A stretch of 64,000 nucleotides of DNA from VXYL01 sp965116345 (GTDB taxonomy: Bacteria; Pseudomonadota; Gammaproteobacteria; Pseudomonadales; Azotimanducaceae), in contig OZ220680.1 in NCBI GenBank assembly GCA_965116345.1, positions 496,001-560,000 on the forward strand, written 5' to 3'. The notes beneath the pieces are model-generated. The model saw only the letters and a program-made list of their open reading frames with translations, was not told the origin of the DNA and searched no databases. Each line of letters starts with the position of its first letter. The stretch's first letter is position 1. A program made the translations under genes and the position numbers. This document shows, piece by piece, positions 7,562 through 16,881 of this stretch.

Positions 7562-8729
7562 TGTTCTAGCTCAGACACATATGGCACTCGGCGGGCGATA
7601 GTCGGCCAGAGCGGCACCGGACACGGGTAGCCCCGCGCCGGTGCCGGATCGGGTAGCCTCCAGTGAAGACCAATCCACTGGGCAAGGAGACCCGAACCAT
7701 GAACATAGAGTCCATGCGCGTGCGATCGTACCGCAGCTTCAAGGTCGACGATCGGATTCCGGAAGGGGCGGCGGAGCGCTACCGGACGCTGAAGGCGTAC
7801 CGGAGACTGCGGGAGGCGGGATGCGGCGAGGCGGTGGCCTTGGAGCAGCTCGGGATCAGCCGACGCACGCTGTATCGGTGGCAGGCCGCGCTGGCCGCGC
7901 GCGGCCAGCGCGGGCTGGCGCCGAAGTCGACCCGTCCGCACCGGGTCCGTCGGCGGTCGTACCGGGCGAAGGACGTCAAGGCGGTGTTGGACGTGCGCCG
8001 CAAGTACCCGTTCATGGGCAAGGCGCGCATCCAGGCGATGCTGGCCCGCCGGGGTCTCGAGCTGAGCGTGTCCACCGTCGGTCGGATCATCGAACGGGCC
8101 CTGGCGGCCGGGGCGATCCGCCGCGCGTCCTTCTGCGAGGGGCGGGTGAAGCCCAAGCGGCGGCGGCGCTTCGCGAAGTGGGCCAGACGCTGGAAGTACG
8201 GTTCCAAGGCCCGTCGGGCGGGGGAACTGGTGCAGGTGGACCACATGACCTACGCCTGCGACGGACGCACGTTGAAGGAGTTCCGGGCCGTCTGTCCGGT
8301 GTCCAGGTTCATGGTCACGCGGGTCTATTCGCGGGCCACCGCCGGCAATGCCAGGCGCTTCCTGATGGACCTTCTCGGCACGCTGCCGTTCCCGCTGCTG
8401 TCCGTCCAGGTGGACGGCGGCGGCGAGTTCATGGCCGAGTTCGAGGACACCTGCGAGCAACTCGGCGTCCCGCTGCACGTCCTGCCGCCGCGCAGACCCC
8501 AGTGGAACGGCGTCGTCGAGCGTACCAACCGCTCGGCGAGAGCCGAGTTCTGGAGCCTCTACGACGGCCCCTTGACCGTCGCGGACGTCAGCCGCGACCT
8601 CGCCAGGTACGAGTTCTTCTTCAACTACGAACGACCGCACGCCGCGCTCGCACACAAAACCCCCAACGAGTACCTTGTCGCCTTGGAGGCTGCCTGACCA
8701 ACCAGTGCCAAAGGTACTGAGCCAGTACA
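7562..8729 (+). mobile_element. IS481-type insertion sequence, copy 1 (complete)
   Basis: 1168-bp element with imperfect terminal inverted repeats: left end TGTTCTAGCTCAGA, right end (read inward) TGTACTGGCTCAGT. A 5-bp direct repeat GAGTC flanks it exactly (7557-7561 and 8730-8734), the expected target duplication. It carries one transposase gene. An apparently identical copy of the same length lies inverted at 47250-48417, and a 53-bp right-end fragment at 37714-37766. It sits between the SDR gene and the transhydrogenase operon. Confidence 0.92.
7699..8697 (+). CDS. IS481-family transposase
   Basis: 332-aa DDE transposase. A helix-turn-helix region near residues 35-65 (LGISRRTLYRWQ) precedes the rve integrase core. 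The catalytic acids are seen as D in QVDHMTYACD, D in VQVDGGGEF and E in NGVVERTNRS. ATG 7699 is preceded by AAGGAG at the right spacing. The reading frame is intact and the other full copy encodes an identical protein, so the element was active recently. The family is assigned from the single-ORF organisation, motif order and short target duplication. Confidence 0.9.
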   Translation: MNIESMRVRSYRSFKVDDRIPEGAAERYRTLKAYRRLREAGCGEAVALEQLGISRRTLYRWQAALAARGQRGLAPKSTRPHRVRRRSYRAKDVKAVLDVRRKYPFMGKARIQAMLARRGLELSVSTVGRIIERALAAGAIRRASFCEGRVKPKRRRRFAKWARRWKYGSKARRAGELVQVDHMTYACDGRTLKEFRAVCPVSRFMVTRVYSRATAGNARRFLMDLLGTLPFPLLSVQVDGGGEFMAEFEDTCEQLGVPLHVLPPRRPQWNGVVERTNRSARAEFWSLYDGPLTVADVSRDLARYEFFFNYERPHAALAHKTPNEYLVALEAA

Positions 8730-8846
8730 GAGTCTAGACCGAAACCAAACATCGCCTTTATGCTAGTTGTCTGGCCCCATCCGAATCCGGTGGGTGTCGC
8801 GAGCTTCGGCGTCTCGACGGGAGACGCTCGCAGGGAGGGGAGACGA

Positions 8847-10001
8847 GTGAAGATTGCCGTGGTGCGCGAATCGCACCCGGGAGAGCGGCGTGTTGCCTTG
8901 GTGCCGGAGTCATGCGAGAAGCTGATCGGGGCCGGCTTCAGCGTCGCCATCGAATCCGGTGCCGGTGCAGGGGCCGGGTACGATGATGCAGCGTACCGCG
9001 CGGTCGATGTACAGATCGAAACCGATCCGCAGGCGCTCGTCGGCTCGGCGGACATTCTCCTGAAGGTCAATTGCCCGACCAACGACCCGGTTCGCACCGA
9101 GGTCGACTGGATCGGTTCCGGCACGGTCGTCGTCGGCTCGCTGATGCCTCTGCGACATCCCCCGGCGATGGACGCGCTCGCGAAACGGGGTGCCATCGCC
9201 TTCTCGACGGATGCCATTCCACGAACGACGCGCGCCCAGGCGATGGACACGCTGTCGTCCATGAGCAGCATGAGCGGCTACAAGGGCGTGTTGCTCGCGG
9301 CCGTCGAGCTGCCCAAGTATCTGCCGATGCTGAGTTCGGCCGCCGGCACGGTGTTCCCGGCCACCGTCTTCGTCATCGGTGCCGCCGTGGCCGGTCTCCA
9401 GGCGATCGCCACGGCCAAGCGCTTGGGAGCGATGGTGACGGCGACCGACGTGCGGCCCGAAGTCAAGGAGCAGGTCGAAAGCGTCGGCGCCAGGTACGTC
9501 GGCATCGAACTTGCCGAAGACGCCTCCGCCGGCGGCGGCTACGCGGCGGAACTCAGCCCCGAGGATCAACAGCGGCAGCGCGAGTTGCTGATCGACGAGG
9601 TGGCGAGATCCGATGTGGTCATCACCACCGCGCTGATCGGTGGCGTGTTCGCACCGAAGATCATCACCCGGGAGATGGTGCGCTCCATGCGTCCGGGTTC
9701 GATCATCGTGGATCTCGCCGCCGACGGCGGCGGCAACTGCGAGGTCTCCGTGCCGGGCGAAACCGTCGACTTGGATGGTGTGCGCATCATGGCGCCGGTG
9801 AACCTCGCGGCGACGATGCCCGAACACGCGAGTCTGCTGTTCTCCAGGAACCTGACCCAATTCATCTCGACGTTCTCGAACGAGGGTGAGTTCGAGGTCG
9901 ACCTCGAAGACGAGATCCAGGCCGGCTGCCTGATCACGAAGGACGCGGAGGTCGTGCACGAGCGTACGCGCGATGCCCTGGCCACGGAGAGCGTGTCATG
10001 A
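8847..10001 (+). CDS. pntA: NAD(P) transhydrogenase subunit alpha, soluble NAD(H)-binding part
   Basis: 384-aa domain I of the proton-translocating transhydrogenase, which passes hydride from NADH to NADP+ using the proton motive force. The AlaDH/PNT N-terminal domain starts with KIAVVRESHPGERRVALVP. The NAD-binding Rossmann domain has VIGAAVAGLQAIATAKRLGA and the conserved TDVRPEVKEQVESVGA. The start is GTG 8847 after an AGGGAGGGGAG site. As in many bacteria the alpha subunit is split: the membrane part is the next gene, overlapping by 4 bases (ATGA). The first gene of a three-gene operon. Confidence 0.95.
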   Translation: MKIAVVRESHPGERRVALVPESCEKLIGAGFSVAIESGAGAGAGYDDAAYRAVDVQIETDPQALVGSADILLKVNCPTNDPVRTEVDWIGSGTVVVGSLMPLRHPPAMDALAKRGAIAFSTDAIPRTTRAQAMDTLSSMSSMSGYKGVLLAAVELPKYLPMLSSAAGTVFPATVFVIGAAVAGLQAIATAKRLGAMVTATDVRPEVKEQVESVGARYVGIELAEDASAGGGYAAELSPEDQQRQRELLIDEVARSDVVITTALIGGVFAPKIITREMVRSMRPGSIIVDLAADGGGNCEVSVPGETVDLDGVRIMAPVNLAATMPEHASLLFSRNLTQFISTFSNEGEFEVDLEDEIQAGCLITKDAEVVHERTRDALATESVS

Positions 10002-10423
10002 CCCGACGTCGTTACCTGCCCCGGTGGGCCATCACGGCACTTGCCCTGGCCGTCGGCGCAACCGGCGTCACCCTAGCCATCCAGTCCGAACCCGCGACCG
10101 TGGCCGAGGCCGCATCGTCCTCCGGCGATGCGGGCGGGGTCGACTACTGGCCGATGGTGATCGTCTTCCTGCTGTCCACGTTCATCGGGCTCGGTGTGAT
10201 TCGGCGCGTGTCGCGGTTGCTGCACACGCCGCTGATGTCGATGACCAATGCGATCTCGGCGATCGCCGTCGTCGGTGCCATTCTCATCGCCGGGCCCGAC
10301 TACCCGCCGATGATTCGCCTGCTCGGCGGCATCGCGCTGTTCGCGTCGGTCACCAACATCGTCAGTGGATTCCTCATCACCGACCGCATGCTGAAGATGT
10401 TCAAGCGGGACAAGTCGCCGTGA
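9998..10423 (+). CDS. NAD(P) transhydrogenase subunit alpha 2, membrane part
   Basis: 141-aa membrane protein, the separate domain IIa of the transhydrogenase alpha subunit (often named pntAB or pntA2). It has a hydrophobic N-terminal segment, a short polar stretch, then three membrane helices. The block RRVSRLLHTPLMSMTNAIS is characteristic of the proton channel half. Translation is coupled on both sides: ATGA overlap with pntA and GTGA overlap with pntB. Confidence 0.92.
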   Translation: MTRRRYLPRWAITALALAVGATGVTLAIQSEPATVAEAASSSGDAGGVDYWPMVIVFLLSTFIGLGVIRRVSRLLHTPLMSMTNAISAIAVVGAILIAGPDYPPMIRLLGGIALFASVTNIVSGFLITDRMLKMFKRDKSP

Positions 10424-11832
10424 GCCCGGGGTTCGTAGAGCTCTTTTACCTCACGGCGACGGCGTTGTTCATCTTCTGTCTGCATTGGATGAACAGACCC
10501 GAAACGGCGCGTCGGGGCGTCTTGGCCGGTGCCGGAGCGATGCTCCTCGGCATCCTGGCCACCTGGGCGCAACCGTTCGTCGTCAACCACGGCTGGATGC
10601 TGCTCGCCGTCGTCGCCGGCATCGCGGTCGGCTATCCGCTGTCGCGGGTGGCACTGACGGCAGCGCCGCAACGGACGGCTCTGTCCCATGCGTTCGGCGG
10701 TCTCGCGGCGGCGCTCGTCGGCACTGGCAAGTACTACCTGTGGCTCGCCGAAGGCCCGGAAGAGCTGACCACCTTCCGCATGACGGCGATCATCGCCGAG
10801 GTGATTCTCGGCTGCATCACCTTCACCGGCAGCCTGTTCGCTGCCGGCAAGCTGCAGGAACTCAAGTGGGTGCCGCAGCGGGCCGTGACGTATCCGCTGC
10901 AGAACGTATCCAACATCGCCCTGCTGGCGGTCGCCATCGCGATCGGCACGTGGCTTGTGCTCAATCCAGCGGCGCCGGCCGCGGGGCTGCTGTTTCCCGC
11001 CATCATCGTCATCGCGTTGATGTTCGGCGTCCTTCTGATCGTGCCGATCGGTGGTGCCGACATGCCCACGGTGATCGCGATTCTCAACTCCTATGCCGGT
11101 CTCGCGGCCGTGGCCATGGGCTTCGTACTGGAGAACAACCTGCTCATCACGGCCGGCGCGCTGGATGGATCGAGTGGCCTGATCCTGTCGATCATCATGT
11201 GCAGGGCGATGAATCGGTCGTACCTCAACGTCCTGTTCGGCGCCTTCGGTTCGGCCCCACAGACTGTGCCCGAGGGGGCCGAGCAAGGCGAGTACAAGGC
11301 CGACACGCCGGAAAGCGCCGCCCAGATCATGGCGCAGGCCAGGAACATCGTGATCATCCCCGGCTACGGCATGGCGGTCGCCCAGGCGCAGCACCGTCTG
11401 CGCGAGCTCTACGAGCACCTGAAGAAGCGGGGAGTCACCGTGCGTTTCGCCATCCATCCGGTCGCGGGCCGGATGCCCGGGCACATGAACGTGCTCCTCG
11501 CGGAGGCGGACGTGCCGTACAGCGATCTCGTCGAGATGGACGACGTCAACCGGGACATGCCGCAATGCGACGTGGCCCTCGTGGTGGGCGCAAACGACGT
11601 CGTCAATCCCGCTGCCAATCAGGACGAGTCGAGCCCCATCTACGGGATGCCGATCATCGAGGCGAGCCAGGCGCGTACGATCTTTGCCATCAAGCGGTCG
11701 AAGAACCCCGGCTTCGCCGGCATCGACAATGGCCTCTACTTCGACGACAAGACGTGGATGCTGTTCGGCGATGCCAAGCAGGTCGTCGGCGAGCTCAACA
11801 AGGAGCTCTCGGAGGAGTCGGGCATCCACTAG
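10420..11832 (+). CDS. pntB: NAD(P) transhydrogenase subunit beta
   Basis: 470-aa beta subunit: about nine membrane helices (residues ~1-290) followed by the NADP(H)-binding domain III, with VIIPGYGMAVAQAQHRLREL, the Arg/His-rich VRFAIHPVAGRMPGHMNVLL loop and GANDVVNPAA. Length is normal for PntB. The start is GTG 10420 overlapping the stop of the previous gene. The stop codon TAG at 11830-11832 is immediately followed by, and shared with, the short form of the hairpin element described at 11830-11873, which probably acts as the operon's 3' end. Confidence 0.95.
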   Translation: MSPGFVELFYLTATALFIFCLHWMNRPETARRGVLAGAGAMLLGILATWAQPFVVNHGWMLLAVVAGIAVGYPLSRVALTAAPQRTALSHAFGGLAAALVGTGKYYLWLAEGPEELTTFRMTAIIAEVILGCITFTGSLFAAGKLQELKWVPQRAVTYPLQNVSNIALLAVAIAIGTWLVLNPAAPAAGLLFPAIIVIALMFGVLLIVPIGGADMPTVIAILNSYAGLAAVAMGFVLENNLLITAGALDGSSGLILSIIMCRAMNRSYLNVLFGAFGSAPQTVPEGAEQGEYKADTPESAAQIMAQARNIVIIPGYGMAVAQAQHRLRELYEHLKKRGVTVRFAIHPVAGRMPGHMNVLLAEADVPYSDLVEMDDVNRDMPQCDVALVVGANDVVNPAANQDESSPIYGMPIIEASQARTIFAIKRSKNPGFAGIDNGLYFDDKTWMLFGDAKQVVGELNKELSEESGIH

Positions 11833-11873
11833 GAACGTTCTGATCAAGGGAAGGTCTTAGTCAGACCTTCCCT
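11830..11873 (+). repeat. Short form of multi-hairpin intergenic element
   Basis: The pntB stop TAG opens a sequence (TAGGAACGTTCTGATCAA) that matches the left end of the long element at 24021. It is joined directly to the right-hand hairpin: AGGGAAGGTCT, loop TAGTC, AGACCTTCCCT (11847-11873, 11-bp perfect stem). It therefore looks like the long element with its middle deleted. The only change from the hairpin of the long copies is one loop base. No T-run follows, so simple rho-independent termination is not assured. Confidence 0.75.
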
Positions 11874-11950
11874 GGCGCACCCAAACAGCCGACGACCGCG
11901 CCCACCAAGCACGGCCCATCTGCCATAATCGGGGGTTTATCGTCCGGGGC

Positions 11951-13231
11951 ATGCCAATGGGCCGACCGAAAGTCGCAAACCAGAGTCGGGGGTTCACGGA
12001 GAACGTACCCCCTGCCTACATCCCCGCGTTCGAACTCACTGCGGGGCAGCCACCACCCATCGCGGACAACGGCGGTCTGTCCTACATGTCGTTGGACCAG
12101 GATGGCGATGCGGGTACCGCCGCTGCGACGCAAGCGGCATTCGACCAGATTGCCACCGGCGAGGGCCAAGCGGTCATCGACATGATCGAGAAGGCGCCGC
12201 CCGGGCCCATCGAGACCCAGTGGGGGCTCGCGTTCCGAACCTACGACGAGTGCTTGGCGTATATCCGCGACACCGGCATCGAAGCCCCGGTTGGCGGCCT
12301 CGCGCTGCCGTTGCGCTATACCGTTCACGAAGCGCCGTCCTACTCCATCGTCTCGTCCAACGCCGTGTGGCGGGATCCCGCACGCAAGGCCGAGCAGATG
12401 ATGCTGCGCAAGGAAGAGCGCGACATCGGGCGGCGGTGCCTCTACTTCCCCCAGATCCTCCGCGACGCGCGACGCATGGCGGAGTACCACCCGGGTCTCA
12501 GCCCCGACAGCCCCGAATGCATGGACAGGCTCGGCGTCGCCCTGGCCCACTGCGAGTCCAAGTGCGAGGACTTCTACGACTCGGCGGAGGTGGAACGTGT
12601 GTTCTACCCGGAGATCGAACGACTGCTGCTGGACTTCTTCCCCGGTTCCACGGACGCACTCGTCTACAACCACGACGTGTTCGACAAGGACTACGAGGGC
12701 GATCGCCGGGAAGACCAGGACAACAAGAATCCTGGTGTGAACCGTGGCTACGCGAACCTCGTGCACAACGATCTGAACGACAACAGCGGTCGGGTGCGCT
12801 GCCGCGAACTGCTGACGAAGAACCTGCGCAACTTCGGACGCACGCAGCACTACACGGAGGCCCAAGCCGACGCGAAGATGTCGAGGCGCTTCATGTCGAT
12901 CAACCTCGCAAAACCCATGGAGACGGTCGGCCAGTACCCCTTCGTGCTCTGCGCCTGGCCCTCCTTCGCCGACCAGCCGTACATCACCAACTACCGGATC
13001 TACGACGACCGCGTCGGCGAGACCACGCGCTTCACCTACCGACCGGACCACGAGTGGTACTGGTTCCCCCAACAGAAGGCCACCGAAGTGTCGATGCTCA
13101 AGTGCTACGACTCGATTACCGACGGTTCCGTGTCGCGCTGGTCGTTCCACACGGCATGCGTCGACCCGACGGCGCCGGACGATGCACCGTGCCGCAAGAA
13201 CGTGGTTGTCAGGTCCTTCGTCTTCTTCTGA
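11951..13231 (+). CDS. CmcJ/NvfI-like oxidoreductase
   Basis: 426-aa protein resembling the CmcJ/NvfI (also GA4 desaturase-like) oxygenase family. Evidence is the run VYNHDVFDKDY, then RGYANLVHNDLND, NLAKPMETVGQYPFVLCAWP, WYWFPQQKATEVSMLKCYDS and a closing SRWSFHTACVD with KNVVVRSFVFF, an order typical of that family. Characterised members include enzymes of fungal or antibiotic natural-product pathways; NvfI is a non-haem iron oxygenase. Iron ligands are likely the histidine and aspartate of VHNDLND and the histidine of SFHTACVD (inference). It heads a run with TauD- and PhyH-type genes on the same strand. Substrate unknown; start ATG 11951 is reasonable but without a strong RBS. Confidence 0.7.
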   Translation: MPMGRPKVANQSRGFTENVPPAYIPAFELTAGQPPPIADNGGLSYMSLDQDGDAGTAAATQAAFDQIATGEGQAVIDMIEKAPPGPIETQWGLAFRTYDECLAYIRDTGIEAPVGGLALPLRYTVHEAPSYSIVSSNAVWRDPARKAEQMMLRKEERDIGRRCLYFPQILRDARRMAEYHPGLSPDSPECMDRLGVALAHCESKCEDFYDSAEVERVFYPEIERLLLDFFPGSTDALVYNHDVFDKDYEGDRREDQDNKNPGVNRGYANLVHNDLNDNSGRVRCRELLTKNLRNFGRTQHYTEAQADAKMSRRFMSINLAKPMETVGQYPFVLCAWPSFADQPYITNYRIYDDRVGETTRFTYRPDHEWYWFPQQKATEVSMLKCYDSITDGSVSRWSFHTACVDPTAPDDAPCRKNVVVRSFVFF

Positions 13232-13280
13232 TCGGCGTGCACTCCGCCAAGCGGGCGCCCCACGGCAGGACGCGGCAACG

Positions 13281-14405
13281 ATGGACGAGATTTTCAAGCC
13301 TCGGGGTTTGAACAAGGCCCGCGGCCACCAGGGCCGGACCGACGGCTGGGTCGGCGGGCGTCCGGACACTTGGCAGGGGCACTACCAGGAGAATCCCGCC
13401 AGCCGCGCCGGGGCCGACGCCCATCGCATGGTGGCCGACAAGTCCTACACGGCGGACGTCGCCGAGACGCTGCGACGTTCCGACGCCGCGATCCTCGAGG
13501 GTGACGAAGCCCTCGCCGGCGCCGGACTGACGATCGAGCCCGTCTCTCCCGGCATCGGTGCCGTGATCCATGGCATCGACACGGCGAATCCAACGGATGT
13601 CCAAGTGGAACAGGTCTGGCGTCTGCTGATGGCACGCAAGGTCGTCTTCTTCCGCGACCAGGGGCACCTCAGCCGCGAAGAACACATCGCGTTCGGGCGC
13701 CGTTTCGCCCGTGTCGGACTGGCGTTCGGTCGACAGCGTGCACTCGCCGGCAACAACGCGCTACCGGACCACCCCGAGATCCTGCGGCTCTACTCGGATG
13801 AGGCACATCCCTTCGCCGCGGCCAACTGGCATTCGGACGTCACCTGGTCGGACCGTCCGCCACTCGGCTCCATCCTGCTGTCCCGCAAGTCGCCTCCGGT
13901 CGGAGGCGACACGATCTTCGCCGACTCGTTCGCCCACTGGAACTGCCTGGATCCCGTGTTGAAAGCGTTCCTCGAGGGGCGCACCGCCACCCATGGCCGC
14001 GCGGGCAAAGACGAGGTCGAGCACCCAATCTGCCGCACACACCCTGTGACCGGTAGGAAGGCTCTCTACATCAACCCCACGTTCACGAACTCCATCCGCG
14101 GCATGGAGCCGACCGACTCCGCGAGGCTCCTGGCCAAGCTGTACGCCAAGATGTATTCGACACCGGAACACACCTGCCGATTCCATTGGCGGGACGGCTC
14201 GGTCGCGATGTGGGACAACCGCAGTTGCCAGCACTACGCGGTGTCCGACTTCTGGCCGCACGAGCGCCGGATGGAGCGCGTGACCTTGGTCGATCCATCC
14301 GAGGAGGACGAAGTGCCGTTCCGGGTCGCCGACAGCGGCAAGCGCCACTACAGCGTGCTGCTCACGACGCGGGAAGCCATCGACACGCCAGTAGGTTACG
14401 CGTAG
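13281..14405 (+). CDS. TauD/TfdA-family dioxygenase, long form
   Basis: 374-aa Fe(II)/2-oxoglutarate dioxygenase. The iron motif is NWHSDVTWSD, the distal histidine is in CQHYAVSDFWPHERR, and the C-terminal arginines follow. Compared with TauD it carries an ~80-residue N-terminal extension, including MDEIFKPRGLNKARGHQG, before the catalytic fold begins at about residue 80. ATG 13281 lies 49 bases after the CmcJ-like gene. Its domain order is otherwise that of the shorter TauD paralogue at 2607, and the two are clearly diverged. The substrate is unknown. Confidence 0.87.
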   Translation: MDEIFKPRGLNKARGHQGRTDGWVGGRPDTWQGHYQENPASRAGADAHRMVADKSYTADVAETLRRSDAAILEGDEALAGAGLTIEPVSPGIGAVIHGIDTANPTDVQVEQVWRLLMARKVVFFRDQGHLSREEHIAFGRRFARVGLAFGRQRALAGNNALPDHPEILRLYSDEAHPFAAANWHSDVTWSDRPPLGSILLSRKSPPVGGDTIFADSFAHWNCLDPVLKAFLEGRTATHGRAGKDEVEHPICRTHPVTGRKALYINPTFTNSIRGMEPTDSARLLAKLYAKMYSTPEHTCRFHWRDGSVAMWDNRSCQHYAVSDFWPHERRMERVTLVDPSEEDEVPFRVADSGKRHYSVLLTTREAIDTPVGYA

Positions 14406-14494
14406 ATCGGGTTTTGGGTGAACATCGTTTCCCGTGGGCACTCGTTCGGGAGGTCCAAGCTCTAAAATTGGGTTCCCGAATTGGAGGCTCCTAG

Positions 14495-15190
14495 GTGGAC
14501 CAAAGACAGGCAACGGCGCTCAAGGCCGACTTCGATCGCGATGGCGTCGTCATCATCCGGAATTTCGTATCACGGGAGACGGCGCGCGAGATCTGCGAGC
14601 GGGCGGAAGCGGCGACCCGGGGCGATTCCCGCACGGACAGATTCAGCAACATCACCAAGGGTCTGGAGCGAGTGGACGGCTATTTCGGCGAGCTTCTGAA
14701 CAACGGTCCCCAGGTTCCCGTCCTCGAGACGCTCCTCGGCGAGAAGCCGAACGCCACCACGGCGAGTTTCTTCACCAAGACCGAGCACGAGCAGGAAGTC
14801 CACCCGCACTCCGATGCGATGGAGGGCGTGGTGACCTGGATCGCACTCGATGAGACCAGCCAACGCAACGGCTGTCTGCAGTTCCTGAAGGGCTCGCACA
14901 AACGTCGCGAGGAGTTCGCCCACCTGCGGGCGGACACGCCGACGGACCTGTCCGACCATCCCGATCGCTTCGAGGCGCAGATGGGCCCGGGCGACATCGT
15001 CATCTTCCGGCCCACCACGGTGCACTGGTCGGGTCGCAACCACGCCGGAACGATCCGCCGTGGGTTCAATTGCTTCTACGTCGGCAAAAGCCATTGGGAC
15101 CGCAAGCTGAGCCCGGAGGAATGGCGCGCCGCCATCGCGAAGAAGAAACTGGCGAAGCAGAAGGAAGACCGCGCCTACGCGACCCAGTAG
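14495..15190 (+). CDS. PhyH-family dioxygenase
   Basis: 231-aa PhyH-like Fe(II)/2-oxoglutarate oxygenase. The iron ligands are seen in VHPHSDAMEG (H-x-D) and TTVHWSGRNH, and the 2-oxoglutarate arginine in IRRGFNCFYV. The start is GTG 14495 behind GGAGG at 14483. It is the third oxygenase in a row on this strand and repeats the TauD-then-PhyH order found at 2607-4196, suggesting either paralogous cassettes or related substrate routes. Its end converges with the amidase gene. Confidence 0.85.
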   Translation: MDQRQATALKADFDRDGVVIIRNFVSRETAREICERAEAATRGDSRTDRFSNITKGLERVDGYFGELLNNGPQVPVLETLLGEKPNATTASFFTKTEHEQEVHPHSDAMEGVVTWIALDETSQRNGCLQFLKGSHKRREEFAHLRADTPTDLSDHPDRFEAQMGPGDIVIFRPTTVHWSGRNHAGTIRRGFNCFYVGKSHWDRKLSPEEWRAAIAKKKLAKQKEDRAYATQ

Positions 15191-15220
15191 ACCCCCGGCC
15201 GGGCTAACTCCGATCCCGTA

Positions 15221-15243
15221 AGGGCGTCCCTCGTGGGCGCCCT
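15221..15243. repeat. REP-like palindrome between convergent genes
   Basis: AGGGCG-T-CCC, loop TCGT, GGG-CGCCCT: nine base pairs with one bulged T, in the gap between a plus-strand oxygenase and a minus-strand amidase. No T-tract follows on either strand. The surrounding sequence, translated on the minus strand, reads WEGAHEGRPYG, a phrase I associate with extragenic repeats seen in many genomes, so it may be a REP-type repeat serving as a bidirectional transcript end. Only one copy is seen here. Confidence 0.4.
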
Positions 15244-15314
15244 CCCAACGAAACGACCTAATCCGCGTACCGACAGGGGCACCACAACGCGCCCGCCAGT
15301 GTGCACGGTCGACC

Positions 15315-16703
15315 CTACGCGAGGGTCGCGTACTCGAACCCGGCAGCGCGCTCGAACGCACCACCGATGCCGACGAGGCCCGCCTCTGCGAGATGGCGGC
15401 CGATGAGTTGAAACGCCCGCGGCAGGCCGTCGGCATCCACGGCCAGCGGTAGCGTGATCGACGGGTGGCCGGAGTAGTCGAACGGCGCCGTGTAGCGGAT
15501 GAAGCGCTGCCTTGGCGCGTCGGCTGCGGACGACGGGGCACGCTCGGCGTCCGTAATCGGAGTCGGCAGGCACGGCGCGATCATGACGTCGATGTCGCGG
15601 AGCACGTCGTCGAAGCCGGCGCGGAATCGTGCTCGCTCCTCCTCGAGCCGTTCGTAGGCGCCCGCCGGGGCGGCCAGGCCGGTTTCGATCAAACTTGCCA
15701 GCGCCGGACCGTACTCGTCCTTGCGCGCGGGATACGTAGCCGCGTGGGCGCGGGCACAGTCCACCCCGCAGGTGATCACCCAGTTGTCGGTCAGCACGGT
15801 GTGGTCGGGCATGCGGATCTCGACCGTCTCGGCGCCGAGACCGGTCAGCACATCCAGCGCGTCGCGCACGGTCTGCACCACCAAGTCGTCCACGTCTTCC
15901 GTCACGTAGGACCAATCGATGCCGATCCGCGCGCCATCGAGGCGGCGCTGCAGCAACGCCGTCGTATAGGTCGGCACCGGTTCGTCCAACGACGTGGCGT
16001 CCCGGGGGTCGTGTCCCGCCATGACGCCGAGCATGCGCGCGGCGTCCTCCACCGTTCGCGTCATCGGCCCGACGTGGTCCAGCGACTCGGCGAGGGGGAA
16101 AACGCCGTGGCGGCTCACCCGGCCGTAGGTCGGCTTGATGCCCACTAGGCCGCAGGCGGCGGAGGGGAACCGGATGCTGCCTCCCGTATCGGTGCCGATG
16201 GCGCCGTGGGCAAGGCCGGCCGCCACCGCGACTCCCGAGCCCGACGACGACACACCGGTCCAGCGATTCGCTTTCCACGGGTTGATCGGCGGAGCGACCG
16301 AGGGGTGATGCTCGCCGTAGGCACCCTCTGTCAGCTTCACCTTCCCGAGTACGATCGCGCCCGCCGCCTCCAGCCTCTCGACGATCGTGGCGTCCTCCTC
16401 CGGACGCCAGTCCGCCAGTACCGTCGTGCCGCAGGTTGTCGGGATGCCCCGTGTACTGAGCAGATCCTTGAGGGCGATCGGGGCGCCCTGCAACGACCCG
16501 GGCGCATCACCGCGCGCCATCGCGGCATCGAGGCCGTGGGCGCGCTCCAGCGCCCGGTCGGCCAGCACCACGACGTAGGCGCCGAGATCGGGATCGATGC
16601 GCGCGATGCGTTCGAGCATTGCTTCCGTCACACGCACCGCGCTCAGCGCGCCACTCTTGACGCGGCGGGTCACGTCACAGAGCGAGAGTCGATGGATGTC
16701 CAT
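15315..16703 (-). CDS. Amidase signature-family hydrolase
   Basis: 462-aa amidase of the GatA/AS family, hydrolysing C-N amide bonds. The catalytic triad is recognisable: Lys in ALKDLLSTRG, the cis-Ser in the TGVSSSGSG loop, and the Ser nucleophile in GTDTGGSIRFPSAACGLVG. I start at ATG 16703 (MDIHRLSL), just before the conserved first helix; the longer frame up to 16850 has an unconserved low-complexity leader. It is divergent from an amino-acid permease, so the product may process an imported amide or amino-acid derivative (inference). Nothing indicates GatCAB context, so this is probably not the tRNA amidotransferase. Confidence 0.87.
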   Translation of the reverse strand: MDIHRLSLCDVTRRVKSGALSAVRVTEAMLERIARIDPDLGAYVVVLADRALERAHGLDAAMARGDAPGSLQGAPIALKDLLSTRGIPTTCGTTVLADWRPEEDATIVERLEAAGAIVLGKVKLTEGAYGEHHPSVAPPINPWKANRWTGVSSSGSGVAVAAGLAHGAIGTDTGGSIRFPSAACGLVGIKPTYGRVSRHGVFPLAESLDHVGPMTRTVEDAARMLGVMAGHDPRDATSLDEPVPTYTTALLQRRLDGARIGIDWSYVTEDVDDLVVQTVRDALDVLTGLGAETVEIRMPDHTVLTDNWVITCGVDCARAHAATYPARKDEYGPALASLIETGLAAPAGAYERLEEERARFRAGFDDVLRDIDVMIAPCLPTPITDAERAPSSAADAPRQRFIRYTAPFDYSGHPSITLPLAVDADGLPRAFQLIGRHLAEAGLVGIGGAFERAAGFEYATLA

Positions 16704-16881
16704 CAGCACATGACCCAAGGTGTCACCCGACGCAGCATGCCCGCTGCCAACCGGCGGTACAACACTCACAACGGGGGCTTTGGCCTCGGAGGGACCTCGG
16801 AGTGGCCTCGGAGGTCGGTCTGATAGCATTCGTCGCGGTGGAATCCCCACTCGTCAACGCCGCCACACGGGTTTCATCGCC

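Noticed and set aside
10300..11847. Long minus-strand open frame (515 codons) opposite pntB
   Set aside because: GC-rich antisense frame; low-complexity His/Arg/Asp product with no motifs, while pntB is unmistakable.
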